Below, in pieces: positions 1 through 5,478 of a stretch of 5,514 nucleotides of DNA. How positions within the stretch are numbered: the first letter of the stretch is position 1; every line of letters begins with the position of its first letter. The stretch comes from Bacteroidales bacterium (GTDB lineage Bacteria; Bacteroidota; Bacteroidia; Bacteroidales; UBA7960): contig SKYG01000307.1 in the NCBI GenBank assembly GCA_007128045.1, positions 1-5,514 of the forward strand. Direction: 5' to 3'. A program made the translations under genes and the position numbers. The notes beneath the pieces were generated by a model. It was given only the letters and a program-made list of their open reading frames with translations. It did no database searches and was not told the origin of the DNA.

Positions 1-1061
1 ACGGCTTCCAGTTTTTGCTTTTCAATCAGCTCTCTGCGTATGGCCTTGTGGGCGTTGGATGAGCCAAACTGCACTCCCTGAGGCACAATAACGGCAGCCC
101 GCCCGCCTGTTTTCAGCATGCGGAGCATCAGGCCAAGAAACAACAACTCGGTCTTTTTGGTTTTTACGGTCTTGAGGATGGAGCTTTCAACAGAGTCATA
201 ATCAAGGCTCCCTGTAAAAGGCGGATTGGCAAGCACCAGCGTAAAGCTATCCCGGAGGCTGGCGTTGCTTTCGCTCAATGAATCCTTGGGAATCAGGTTG
301 GGTTTGCGTATGCCGTGTAGTTGAAGGTTCATGGCACCGATGCGGATCATGGTGCTGTCGAACTCTATGCCGGTAAACATGTTGCTGTTGTAATGTTCCC
401 TGAAGTCCTTGTCGAGAAACCAGTCGGGATGGTTGTGGTGCATGTATTCGCCGGCAGCTACAAGAAATCCTGCAGTACCGCTTGCTGGGTCGCAAATAAG
501 GTCATCTTTCTGTGGCTTGACCATGTCGACCATCATCCGGATTATGTGCCTGGGAGTACGGAACTGGCCGTTCTCACCTGCAGAGGCAATCTTGCTAAGC
601 ATGTACTCATATAAATCACCCTTGGTATCCCGGTCTTCCATCTGTATCTTGTCCATCATCTGCACCACCTGATCAAGCAGCCTGGGGGTGCCGATCATAA
701 AGGTTGCCCCTTTCATGAACTCTCCAAAAACCCCACCTTCATCACCAATGGTTTTCATGTGCTCAAAAACCGTCATGCCTTCAATAGACGGTCTGGTGAA
801 CAGGTCGAACATGGTCTGTGGTTCCAGGTTCTTGAATCGCCCCCAGCGAAATGGGTAAAAATTCTCTTGATATACTGGTTCCTTGATGGGTTGTTTGGTC
901 ATGCTGGCCTGTTTTTCCTTCACCAACTGAATTTCATCCAGTCTCCTGATAAACAATAAGTATGTAAACTGTTCGATAACCGTCAGGGGGTTGCTGATGC
1001 CACCCGTCCAGAAAGTGTTCCAGATTTTATCGACCTGTGATTTTAGTTGTCCTGTGACCAT
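1..1061 (-). CDS. hsdM: Type I restriction-modification DNA methyltransferase subunit M (HsdM), C-terminus outside window
   Basis: This is the modification subunit of a type I restriction system, which transfers a methyl group from S-adenosylmethionine to adenine in the sequence chosen by HsdS and also forms the core of the restriction complex. My translation gives 353 complete codons. An HsdM-type N-terminal helical domain covers about residues 5-130 (note TVIEQFTYLLFIRRLDE). GQFRTPRHI, the usual lead-in to the methylase fold, is at 165-173. The SAM-binding motif DPASGTAGF is at 191-199 and the catalytic motif NPPF of N6-adenine methylases is at 279-282. GGRAAVIVPQGV follows at 319-330. Family members are usually around 500 residues, so roughly the last third lies beyond the left edge, as would hsdS and hsdR. 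The ATG at 1061 is the first start after an in-frame TAA seven codons upstream. No frameshift or stop is seen. Sampled stretches are about half G+C, richer than most of the window. Family assignment is firm; activity cannot be judged from a partial gene. Confidence 0.95.
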   Translation of the reverse strand, partial: MVTGQLKSQVDKIWNTFWTGGISNPLTVIEQFTYLLFIRRLDEIQLVKEKQASMTKQPIKEPVYQENFYPFRWGRFKNLEPQTMFDLFTRPSIEGMTVFEHMKTIGDEGGVFGEFMKGATFMIGTPRLLDQVVQMMDKIQMEDRDTKGDLYEYMLSKIASAGENGQFRTPRHIIRMMVDMVKPQKDDLICDPASGTAGFLVAAGEYMHHNHPDWFLDKDFREHYNSNMFTGIEFDSTMIRIGAMNLQLHGIRKPNLIPKDSLSESNASLRDSFTLVLANPPFTGSLDYDSVESSILKTVKTKKTELLFLGLMLRMLKTGGRAAVIVPQGVQFGSSNAHKAIRRELIEKQKLEA

Positions 1062-1088
1062 AACCGTTAGTTGCTTTATTTATCCATA

Positions 1089-1115
1089 CAAACATATCTA
1101 AAAAAACCATACAAA
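1089..1115 (-). promoter_or_regulatory. Probable hsdM promoter, Bacteroidota type
   Basis: On the minus strand TATGTTTG (1096-1089) matches the Bacteroidota -7 element TAnnTTTG. TTTG (1115-1112) could be the -33 element. The gap between them is 15 bases, a little shorter than usual, which weakens the call. Transcription would start about 20-25 bases before the hsdM ATG. No Shine-Dalgarno sequence precedes that ATG, as is normal in this phylum. Confidence 0.5.
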
Positions 1116-1343
1116 TGATGAATTAAAACAGCAAACAAGCTTGAAACCTACATTAACAAGTTAGGATTTTCGGTAAACTAAATTCAGAAATCAGCGCACT
1201 GCACTATAAAGTGGCACTCATAAAAAACCCCAGAGATTTTAGGTGCTGAGCTATACAATAATTCCAGGGAATAATGATAAGATATAATTCAAACCGGAAA
1301 TTTTCTAAATTTGTGTTGGGAAAGTCTGCAACCCAAAACCCCG

Positions 1344-1682
1344 TTATTTGATGAATTCTGCCGTTTTCCGCTTGGAAATGTACCCTATTTGTACCCCAAC
1401 TTCATAACGTACTGATATAGAATACAGATTACTTTCTGTATCGGCAAATAGGATTTTCCCCAAACGGATTATCACCTCAGGGCGTACATGGGAAACACAA
1501 CCGACGGTCTTCTCTGAATAAAGCCGCTTAATGCGACCACCAACCAACTTGAAATATTCCTTGTTTACTGAATCCAACTTCAGGGATGCTTTGCCTGGTT
1601 CATTATCACGAATAAACCCAGTCTTACAACGGATTTGGTGGCAAGCTTCTGTTGCGAAATTTTGAGCATTCGCCTTTATCCC
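1344..1682 (-). other. Unrecognised open reading frame, possible gene remnant
   Basis: The frame is open from a TAA at 1683-1685 to a TAA at 1344-1346, giving 112 codons. It contains no ATG at all; the only plausible start is a TTG at 1575-1577, which would give a 77-residue product. No ribosome-binding site or TAnnTTTG element was found before that TTG. The translated composition is protein-like: the segment VNKEYFKLVGGRIKRLY is followed by alternating hydrophobic stretches that could form beta strands, and the C-terminus is lysine-rich (ISKRKTAEFIK). I do not recognise the family. It may be a 5'-truncated gene left by rearrangement, since it lies directly beside the transposon-end-like repeat at 1697-1765, or it may be chance. 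Confidence that it encodes a functional protein is low. Confidence 0.25.
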
Positions 1683-1696
1683 TTAAGGAAGCATGC

Positions 1697-1765
1697 TCCG
1701 GAATAAATCCCTTTCATTGAAATAGGGGGGGCAATATGACCGGAATAGGGGTGCAGTAACTCCAG
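1697..1765 (-). repeat. IS21-type transposon-end-like repeat, left copy (reads leftward)
   Basis: Read on the minus strand from 1765, the sequence runs CTGGA, TACTG, CCCCTA, TTCCGGT, then TTG and a run of seven C (1731-1725), followed by a second, weaker unit with ATTCCGG near 1697-1706. The same order of blocks occurs on the plus strand at 5122-5204. From memory, IS21-family elements of Bacteroidota have ends built of blocks such as CTGACCCCCT and CCGGTGCAAAATTG, so this is probably a degenerate IS end. No IstA or IstB coding remnant was recognised next to it. The similarity between the two copies is seen directly; the IS family is an inference. Confidence 0.5.
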
Positions 1766-1815
1766 ATTATCCAGTCTGCAAGACCAAGCGAGGAGTCCAT
1801 GTTGAAAAACATCCC

Positions 1816-1835
1816 ATAGCAAAATTAAATGCTAT
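1816..1835. repeat. Short perfect inverted repeat
   Basis: ATAGCA at 1816-1821 and TGCTAT at 1830-1835 form a 6-bp perfect stem around an AT-only 8-base loop. A T-rich stretch follows only about a dozen bases later, so it is not a good intrinsic terminator. It lies about 150 bases before arsR and may be a remnant or a protein-binding site; its function is unknown. Confidence 0.5.
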
Positions 1836-1950
1836 ATACTTATCGATGGTTTTTGTTTAGATGGAATTTGAATATCAGAAGATTAATGTGATTCTAATGG
1901 CTTGACAAACCAGTAAATCGGCTTATTTTTATGGATTGGTATTTTAGTAC

Positions 1951-1980
1951 TTGATTAAATATGCAAATGGACTATCTTTG
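1951..1980 (+). promoter_or_regulatory. Promoter of the arsR-kinase unit, Bacteroidota type
   Basis: TATCTTTG at 1973-1980 is an exact match to the -7 consensus TAnnTTTG, and TTG at 1951-1953 lies 19 bases upstream in the -33 position, the usual spacing for the primary sigma factor of this phylum. Only five bases separate the -7 element from the arsR ATG at 1986. Transcription should therefore begin at or within a few bases of the start codon, giving a leaderless or nearly leaderless mRNA. The hexamer GTACTT occurs at 1947-1952 and again at 1980-1985, bracketing the promoter as a direct repeat. Confidence 0.8.
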
Positions 1981-1982
1981 TA
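1962..1982. promoter_or_regulatory. Candidate operator for the ArsR-type repressor
   Basis: An imperfect 21-base dyad centred on 1972 has half-sites of the form TGCAAA and TTTGTA, with matches at the outer positions and mismatches near the middle. It overlaps the -7 element, where an ArsR/SmtB dimer would block RNA polymerase. Binding to such promoter-overlapping dyads is known for the family; the assignment here is inference from position and symmetry. Confidence 0.4.
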
Positions 1983-1985
1983 CTT

Positions 1986-2360
1986 ATGGAAAACAACACT
2001 TGCATAAGACAACAGGCAGACATTAAACAGATCAACCGTTGCAAAGACCGGGTTTCAGAACTCAACGGCTCGTTTGACTACTTGTCGAACGGAATTGAAT
2101 TGGCGGGAAACAATGTAAGATTGAAAATCCTGTTCCTTCTTTATGAAGAGAAACAACTTTGCGTTTGCGATTTAAGCGTCATTCTCGGAATGACCTTTTC
2201 TGCAGTTTCTCAACACTTGCGAAAACTCAAAGACCGAAAACTCATTGAAACGGAAAGACAAGCACAAACAATATTCTACTCTTTGACAAAGGAGTACGAA
2301 AATCTGCTCGAACCGTTTTTCATAATACTCGACGAGAACAAAATTTTGGATACAACATGA
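1986..2360 (+). CDS. ArsR/SmtB-family metal-responsive transcriptional repressor
   Basis: This is a 124-residue winged-helix repressor, a normal length for ArsR/SmtB proteins, which bind DNA as dimers and release it when metal or metalloid binds. The winged-helix domain covers about residues 35-105, with the recognition helix in TFSAVSQHLRKLKDRKLI (70-87) and the wing around 88-100 (ETERQAQTIFYSL). The CVC motif (Cys59-Val-Cys61) sits in the helix before the recognition helix, as in ArsR and CadC. N-terminal Cys6 and Cys19 resemble the extra cysteines that complete the CadC site, so a soft metal such as Cd, Pb or Hg is plausible, though the exact ligand cannot be told. From memory, close relatives in Bacteroidota often precede a mercuric transporter gene, but none is present here. 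The ATG lies five bases after the -7 box. The TGA overlaps the next gene's ATG (ATGA), implying co-transcription and coupled translation with the sensor kinase. Autoregulation is likely from the dyad over the promoter. Confidence 0.93.
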   Translation: MENNTCIRQQADIKQINRCKDRVSELNGSFDYLSNGIELAGNNVRLKILFLLYEEKQLCVCDLSVILGMTFSAVSQHLRKLKDRKLIETERQAQTIFYSLTKEYENLLEPFFIILDENKILDTT

Positions 2361-3019
2361 AAAAAAACAATGAAAATAAAAAAAGTCGAGATGAACTCCA
2401 AAATGAGATAAACAATTTGAGACAAGAAAATACTTTGTTGCAATCCGAATTGACTAATTTCAGAAATGGCAATTTGTTTAAACAGCTTACCGAGATAACC
2501 TCTAAAATATTTATTATTTATCAAAAAGATAGAATCGTATTTATTAACAACGCAGCAACTAAATTACTTGGTTACTCTGAAGAAGAATTCTTTCAGACGG
2601 AATTCATGAATTTTATACATCCTGATTTTCAGAAAATTGAGAAGAAAAATAGACTTTCCATTAAAACAGGAGAAAAAGAAATTGCTAATTTCGAGCTAAA
2701 GATTATCGCTAAAAATGGTTTGGAGCATTGGTTTGATTTCGATTACCACTTGTGTACGTGGAACAACAAGCAAGCTTTCATTGGTTGTGCTAATGAAATT
2801 ACTAATAGGAAAGAAGTAGAAGAAGAACTAGTGAAATTCAGGTTGTGTATTGAACGTTCTTTTGAAGCCATTTTCCTAACTGATAAAGAGGGAAATATCA
2901 ATTATATAAATCCTGCATTTGAACAAATGTATGGCTTTTCATCTGTCGAGGCTATTGGCAAAACACCTCGTATTTTAAAATCGGGCTCTTATTCAGAAGA
3001 TGTTTATCAAAATTTTTAG
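2357..3019 (+). CDS. N-terminal fragment of the hybrid kinase: coiled coil, PAS1, half of PAS2
   Basis: This is the part translated before the TAG, 220 residues. Residues about 8-37 are a charged heptad-like helix (DELQNEINNLRQENTLLQSE) expected to form a coiled coil and promote dimerisation. PAS1 spans about 41-155, with the typical INNAATKLLGYSEEE segment and the closing GCANEITNRKEVEEEL linker. PAS2 starts near 160 (FEAIFLTDKEGNINYINPAF) and is cut after VYQNF. A PAS-only fragment could still dimerise with other PAS proteins, but nothing shows that it does. The start region has A8 (2360-2367) and A7 (2378-2384) tracts. G+C is low; one sampled 60-base line (2461-2520) has 16 G or C. The fragment is clearly homologous to PAS sensors, but it is probably not an independent gene. 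Confidence 0.7.
   Translation: MKKNNENKKSRDELQNEINNLRQENTLLQSELTNFRNGNLFKQLTEITSKIFIIYQKDRIVFINNAATKLLGYSEEEFFQTEFMNFIHPDFQKIEKKNRLSIKTGEKEIANFELKIIAKNGLEHWFDFDYHLCTWNNKQAFIGCANEITNRKEVEEELVKFRLCIERSFEAIFLTDKEGNINYINPAFEQMYGFSSVEAIGKTPRILKSGSYSEDVYQNF
3017..3019 (+). other. In-frame amber codon replacing a probable Trp codon
   Basis: The codons read TTT TAG GAA. In the paralogous PAS4 domain of the same protein the matching segment is YKILWENILSGKEWKGEF, against YQNF-stop-ETLLSKEAVTGEI here, so the stop aligns with Trp. TGG to TAG needs one G-to-A change. Between this stop and 3275 there is no in-frame ATG, GTG or TTG. Confidence 0.85.
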
Positions 3020-3274
3020 GAAACACTTTTATCCAAAGAAGCAGTTACTGGCGAAATAATCAATAAAACAAAAGATGGTAAATTAATTACCGTTGAAGGA
3101 TATAATACCTCTATCTTAGACTCAAAAGGAGATATAAATGGTTATTTTGGAATTCATCGAGATATTTCAGAGCGTAAACAGGCTGAAGAATCGCTAAAAT
3201 TATTCAGAAATTTAATTGATTCTTCCAACGACTCTATTGAAGTTCTCGACCCAAATACAGGTCGTTTCCTTGAT

Positions 3275-5071
3275 GTGAACGAAACAGGGTGCAAAGAACT
3301 TGGTTACAGCCGGGATGAGTTTTTAGAATTAAGTGTTTTTGATATTGACCCTGTAGTTAGTCCCACTACTTTTGCAGAAGTTGTAAAAGAACTTAGAAAA
3401 TCAGGTTATATTACCTGGGAGGGTATTCACAAACGCAAAGATGGCACCTCGTTTCCTGTTGAGGTCAATTTAAGAATGGCAAATCTTGAAAAAGAGTATA
3501 TGGTTGCTGTGGCAAGAGATATCAGCCTACGCAAACAAAAAGAAGAATCAATTTTAAAATTATCCCGTGCTGTTGAGCAAAGTCCAACATCGATAATGAT
3601 AACGGATAGTAAAGGAATTATAGAATATGTTAATCCAAAACTCATCGAATTAACCGGTTACAAAAAAGATGAGGTCTTGGGTAATAATCCCAGAATTTTT
3701 AGTTCAGGAGAAAAATCAAAAAGTGAATATAAAATTCTTTGGGAAAACATTTTGTCTGGAAAAGAATGGAAAGGTGAATTTCACAATAAAAAGAAAAATG
3801 GTGAACTTTATTGGGAATATGCACTGATTTCTCCAATATTAAACACACATGGAGAAATCACCAATTTTGTTGCAATCAAAGAAGATATTACATTAAGAAA
3901 ACAAACGGAGAAAGAGCTTATTCTTGCTAAAGAAAAAGCCGAAGAAAGTGACCGTCTGAAATCCGCTTTCCTTGCCAATATGAGCCACGAAATACGAACT
4001 CCTATGAATGGCATTCTTGGGTTTGCCGACTTGCTGAAAAATCCAAATCTTTCAGAGGAAAAGCAACAGAAGTATATTCAAATTATCGAAAAAAGTGGGG
4101 CACGCATGCTAAATATCATCAACGATATTGTTGATATTTCCAAGATTGAAGCAGGCCTGATAGAACTCGATATCAAGGAATCGAACATTAACGAGCAAAT
4201 AGATTATCTCTACACATTCTTCAAACCCGAAGCGGACGACAAAAATATAAAACTCTCTTTTAAAACCCCTCTGCCTCACAAGGAAGCAACCATCAGAACT
4301 GACCGCGAAAAACTGTATGCCATACTTACCAATCTGGTAAAAAACGCACTAAAATACACGAAGGAAGGGGCCCTCGAATTTGGTTATAATCTTAAAAGGG
4401 ACAATGAGGCTGTTGAACTGGAGTTTTACGTAAAAGACACAGGAATCGGAGTTCAAAAAGACAGGCAGCAAGCTATATTTGAGCGGTTTATTCAGGCTGA
4501 TATTGCTGATAAAATGGCATATCAGGGAGCTGGATTGGGACTTACAATCTCAAAAGCCTACGTAGAAATGCTGGGCGGAAAAATTTGGATTGAAAGCGAA
4601 AAAGGCCTAGGCTCTGTATTTTATTTTACCTTGCCATACAACAATGAGCCAGTTGCAGAAACCATTGATCGCCAACATGAGCCTTCAGGAAAAAACGAAA
4701 CTGTCAGAAAGCTAAAAATACTGATTGCTGAAGATGATGAAGTATCGGAAATGCTGCTGGATGAAACAGTCATAATGTTTGGCAGGGAAATTCTAAAAGC
4801 AAAGACAGGGGTTGAGGCCGTTGAAGCATGCCGTTCCAATCCGGACATTGATTTGATATTAATGGATATTCAAATGCCCGAAATGGGAGGATACGAAGCC
4901 ACACAACAAATCAGGGAGTTTAACAAAGAGGTTATCATTATTGCACAAACTGCTTATGGACAAACTGGCGACAGAGAAAAATCAATAGAATCGGGATGCA
5001 ACGACTATATAGCAAAACCTATTAACAAAAACGAATTACTGACATTGATAAAAGAGTATTTTGGGAAATGA
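3275..5071 (+). CDS. C-terminal part of the hybrid kinase: PAS3 (part), PAS4, HisKA, HATPase, receiver
   Basis: The first possible start after the TAG is a GTG at 3275, giving 598 residues, but it falls inside PAS3 (after GRFLDV), so it is unlikely to be a natural start. Numbering from it, the rest of PAS3 runs to about 90 (AVARDISLRKQKEE) and PAS4 covers about 95-215. HisKA covers about 220-295, with phosphoacceptor His238 in NMSHEIRTPMNG (codon 3986-3988). HATPase_c covers about 343-455, with N-box Asn357 (NLVKNALKYT), G1 DTGIG (388-392), F-box FERF (402-405) and G2 GAGLGL (418-423). The receiver covers about 480-597, with acidic Asp487 and Asp488, phosphoacceptor Asp531 (MDIQMPEMGG, codon 4865-4867), Thr559 and Lys581. 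All residues needed for ATP binding, autophosphorylation and phosphotransfer are present, so the catalytic core appears intact. Expression would need readthrough of the TAG or internal initiation. Confidence 0.75.
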   Translation: MNETGCKELGYSRDEFLELSVFDIDPVVSPTTFAEVVKELRKSGYITWEGIHKRKDGTSFPVEVNLRMANLEKEYMVAVARDISLRKQKEESILKLSRAVEQSPTSIMITDSKGIIEYVNPKLIELTGYKKDEVLGNNPRIFSSGEKSKSEYKILWENILSGKEWKGEFHNKKKNGELYWEYALISPILNTHGEITNFVAIKEDITLRKQTEKELILAKEKAEESDRLKSAFLANMSHEIRTPMNGILGFADLLKNPNLSEEKQQKYIQIIEKSGARMLNIINDIVDISKIEAGLIELDIKESNINEQIDYLYTFFKPEADDKNIKLSFKTPLPHKEATIRTDREKLYAILTNLVKNALKYTKEGALEFGYNLKRDNEAVELEFYVKDTGIGVQKDRQQAIFERFIQADIADKMAYQGAGLGLTISKAYVEMLGGKIWIESEKGLGSVFYFTLPYNNEPVAETIDRQHEPSGKNETVRKLKILIAEDDEVSEMLLDETVIMFGREILKAKTGVEAVEACRSNPDIDLILMDIQMPEMGGYEATQQIREFNKEVIIIAQTAYGQTGDREKSIESGCNDYIAKPINKNELLTLIKEYFGK

Positions 5072-5121
5072 TTTAAAATTATAGGATTTGTGTTGATGCC
5101 AAACAAAGGTATGTGGATATG

Positions 5122-5204
5122 CCGGACTATACTGACCCCCTAAATCCGGTGCAAAATTGGCTATAAAAACAACATATCATTCCGGCTGATGTAGCCCCCC
5201 CCCC
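5122..5204 (+). repeat. IS21-type transposon-end-like repeat, right copy (reads rightward), ending in C10
   Basis: On the plus strand the blocks are CCGGA, TACTGACCCCCTA, ATCCGGTGCAAAATTGG, then after an AT-rich spacer ATTCCGG, GATGTAG and ten C (5195-5204). The left copy on the minus strand has the same blocks in the same order, making an inverted pair around the arsR-kinase unit. CTGACCCCCT followed by CCGGTGCAAAATTG resembles IS21-family ends as I remember them. A possible tip, TGTGG at 5112-5116, lies just before the first block. No transposase sequence is visible to the right within the window, so this is probably a remnant or scar. Confidence 0.55.
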
Positions 5205-5257
5205 TTGAAAGAATACGTTGTTTGGCGTTTTAACGAACTGCTATCGTATATAATAAG

Positions 5258-5275
5258 CTCATGTCGTATCATGAG
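5258..5275. repeat. Small hairpin, 6-bp stem
   Basis: CTCATG (5258-5263) and CATGAG (5270-5275) pair perfectly around the loop TCGTAT. There is no T-run after it on either strand, so it is not a typical intrinsic terminator; a protein-binding dyad is equally possible. Confidence 0.4.
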
Positions 5276-5281
5276 TGTTGG

Positions 5282-5303
5282 ATATTTATCGAATATTTAT
5301 CGA
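5282..5303. repeat. Two tandem 11-bp repeats, with a possible degenerate third
   Basis: ATATTTATCGA occurs twice head to tail (5282-5292 and 5293-5303), followed by a related ATCATATCGGA (5304-5314). Eleven bases is about one helical turn, so bound proteins would sit on one face of the DNA. The run is too short to call an origin or iteron array. Confidence 0.6.
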
Positions 5304-5321
5304 ATCATATCGGATCAAAAT

Positions 5322-5342
5322 CAAATATAAATGATATATTTG
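5322..5342. repeat. AT-rich perfect palindrome
   Basis: CAAATATA (5322-5329) and TATATTTG (5335-5342) form an 8-bp perfect inverted repeat around the five-base loop AATGA. This is an operator-like shape; no T-tract follows. Nearby repeats make the 5258-5342 stretch unusually structured. Confidence 0.6.
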
Positions 5343-5452
5343 GAGTATGGATAATTAGGTACATGCATTTTCACTGACTTTAGATTGGGACCTCTTGTAA
5401 ATGACTGTTTTCAAAACAAGCATAACGAAGAAATCGGACATTAGAGACAGAC

Positions 5453-5478
5453 ACTAATTAGTCAGATTGATAGATTTG
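5453..5478 (+). promoter_or_regulatory. Possible promoter and operator of a gene starting at the right edge
   Basis: TAGATTTG at 5471-5478 matches the TAnnTTTG -7 element, and the perfect 10-bp palindrome ACTAATTAGT (5453-5462) lies just upstream. An ATG at 5486-5488, seven bases after the element, opens a frame reading MDFDRKERR to the window end, the same spacing style as arsR. No clear -33 TTG is seen at the expected distance, and nine codons are too few to identify a gene, so this is tentative. Confidence 0.3.

Larger units (their letters stand above)
1062..1985. other. 0.9-kb region without a convincing gene, between divergent hsdM and arsR
   Basis: No open frame here has both a good start and a recognisable product. 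From left to right I see the hsdM promoter, a small imperfect hairpin around 1200-1220 (CACT-ATAA-AGTG) that is not followed by a T-run, an unrecognised minus-strand open frame (1344-1682), a transposon-end-like repeat (1697-1765), a short inverted repeat (1816-1835) and the arsR promoter. The pattern suggests decayed mobile DNA between two divergently transcribed units. No tRNA, CRISPR array or strong intrinsic terminator was seen. Confidence 0.6.
2357..5071 (+). pseudogene. Soluble four-PAS hybrid histidine kinase, interrupted by one in-frame TAG
   Basis: This single 904-codon frame encodes a cytosolic hybrid sensor kinase: coiled coil, four PAS domains, HisKA, HATPase and a C-terminal receiver. 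It would sense a signal through PAS domains, autophosphorylate a histidine and pass the phosphate to its own receiver or onward. The frame is uninterrupted before and after a TAG at codon 221 (3017-3019). Domain PAS2 spans the stop, and its second half (codons 222-285, ending in GYFGIHRDISERKQAEE) continues in the same frame, so the two parts were one gene. There are no transmembrane segments or signal peptide. The ATG at 2357 overlaps the arsR stop. Because all other catalytic features are intact, the mutation looks recent, or the stop is read through, or it is a sequencing error. If real and not suppressed, the main product is a 220-residue fragment without kinase activity. No cognate response regulator with an output domain is visible. 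Confidence 0.8.

Noticed and set aside
247..972. Several short open frames on both strands (for example 247-495 minus, 321-614 plus, 409-672 plus, 759-959 plus)
   Set aside because: They overlap the hsdM reading frame, which has clear family motifs throughout; their translations look like nothing recognisable.
2360..2384. A8 and A7 tracts just after the kinase start as a phase-variation switch
   Set aside because: They encode ordinary Lys/Asn codons in an AT-rich gene and the frame is intact across them; there is no evidence of length variation.
2276..2524. Minus-strand open frame across the arsR-kinase junction
   Set aside because: It is antisense to two well-supported genes and its hydrophobic composition follows from the AT-rich complement.
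3427..4848. Minus-strand open frames at 3427-3645, 3808-4014 and 4621-4848
   Set aside because: They are antisense to the PAS, HisKA and receiver coding sequence, with serine- and isoleucine-rich translations typical of shadow frames.
3275..5071. An independent kinase gene starting naturally at GTG 3275
   Set aside because: The GTG is inside PAS3, has no promoter or spacing signal, and the upstream codons 222-306 continue the same PAS2 and PAS3 domains in frame.
5072..5121. Intrinsic terminator right after the kinase stop
   Set aside because: No stem followed by a T-run could be found there.
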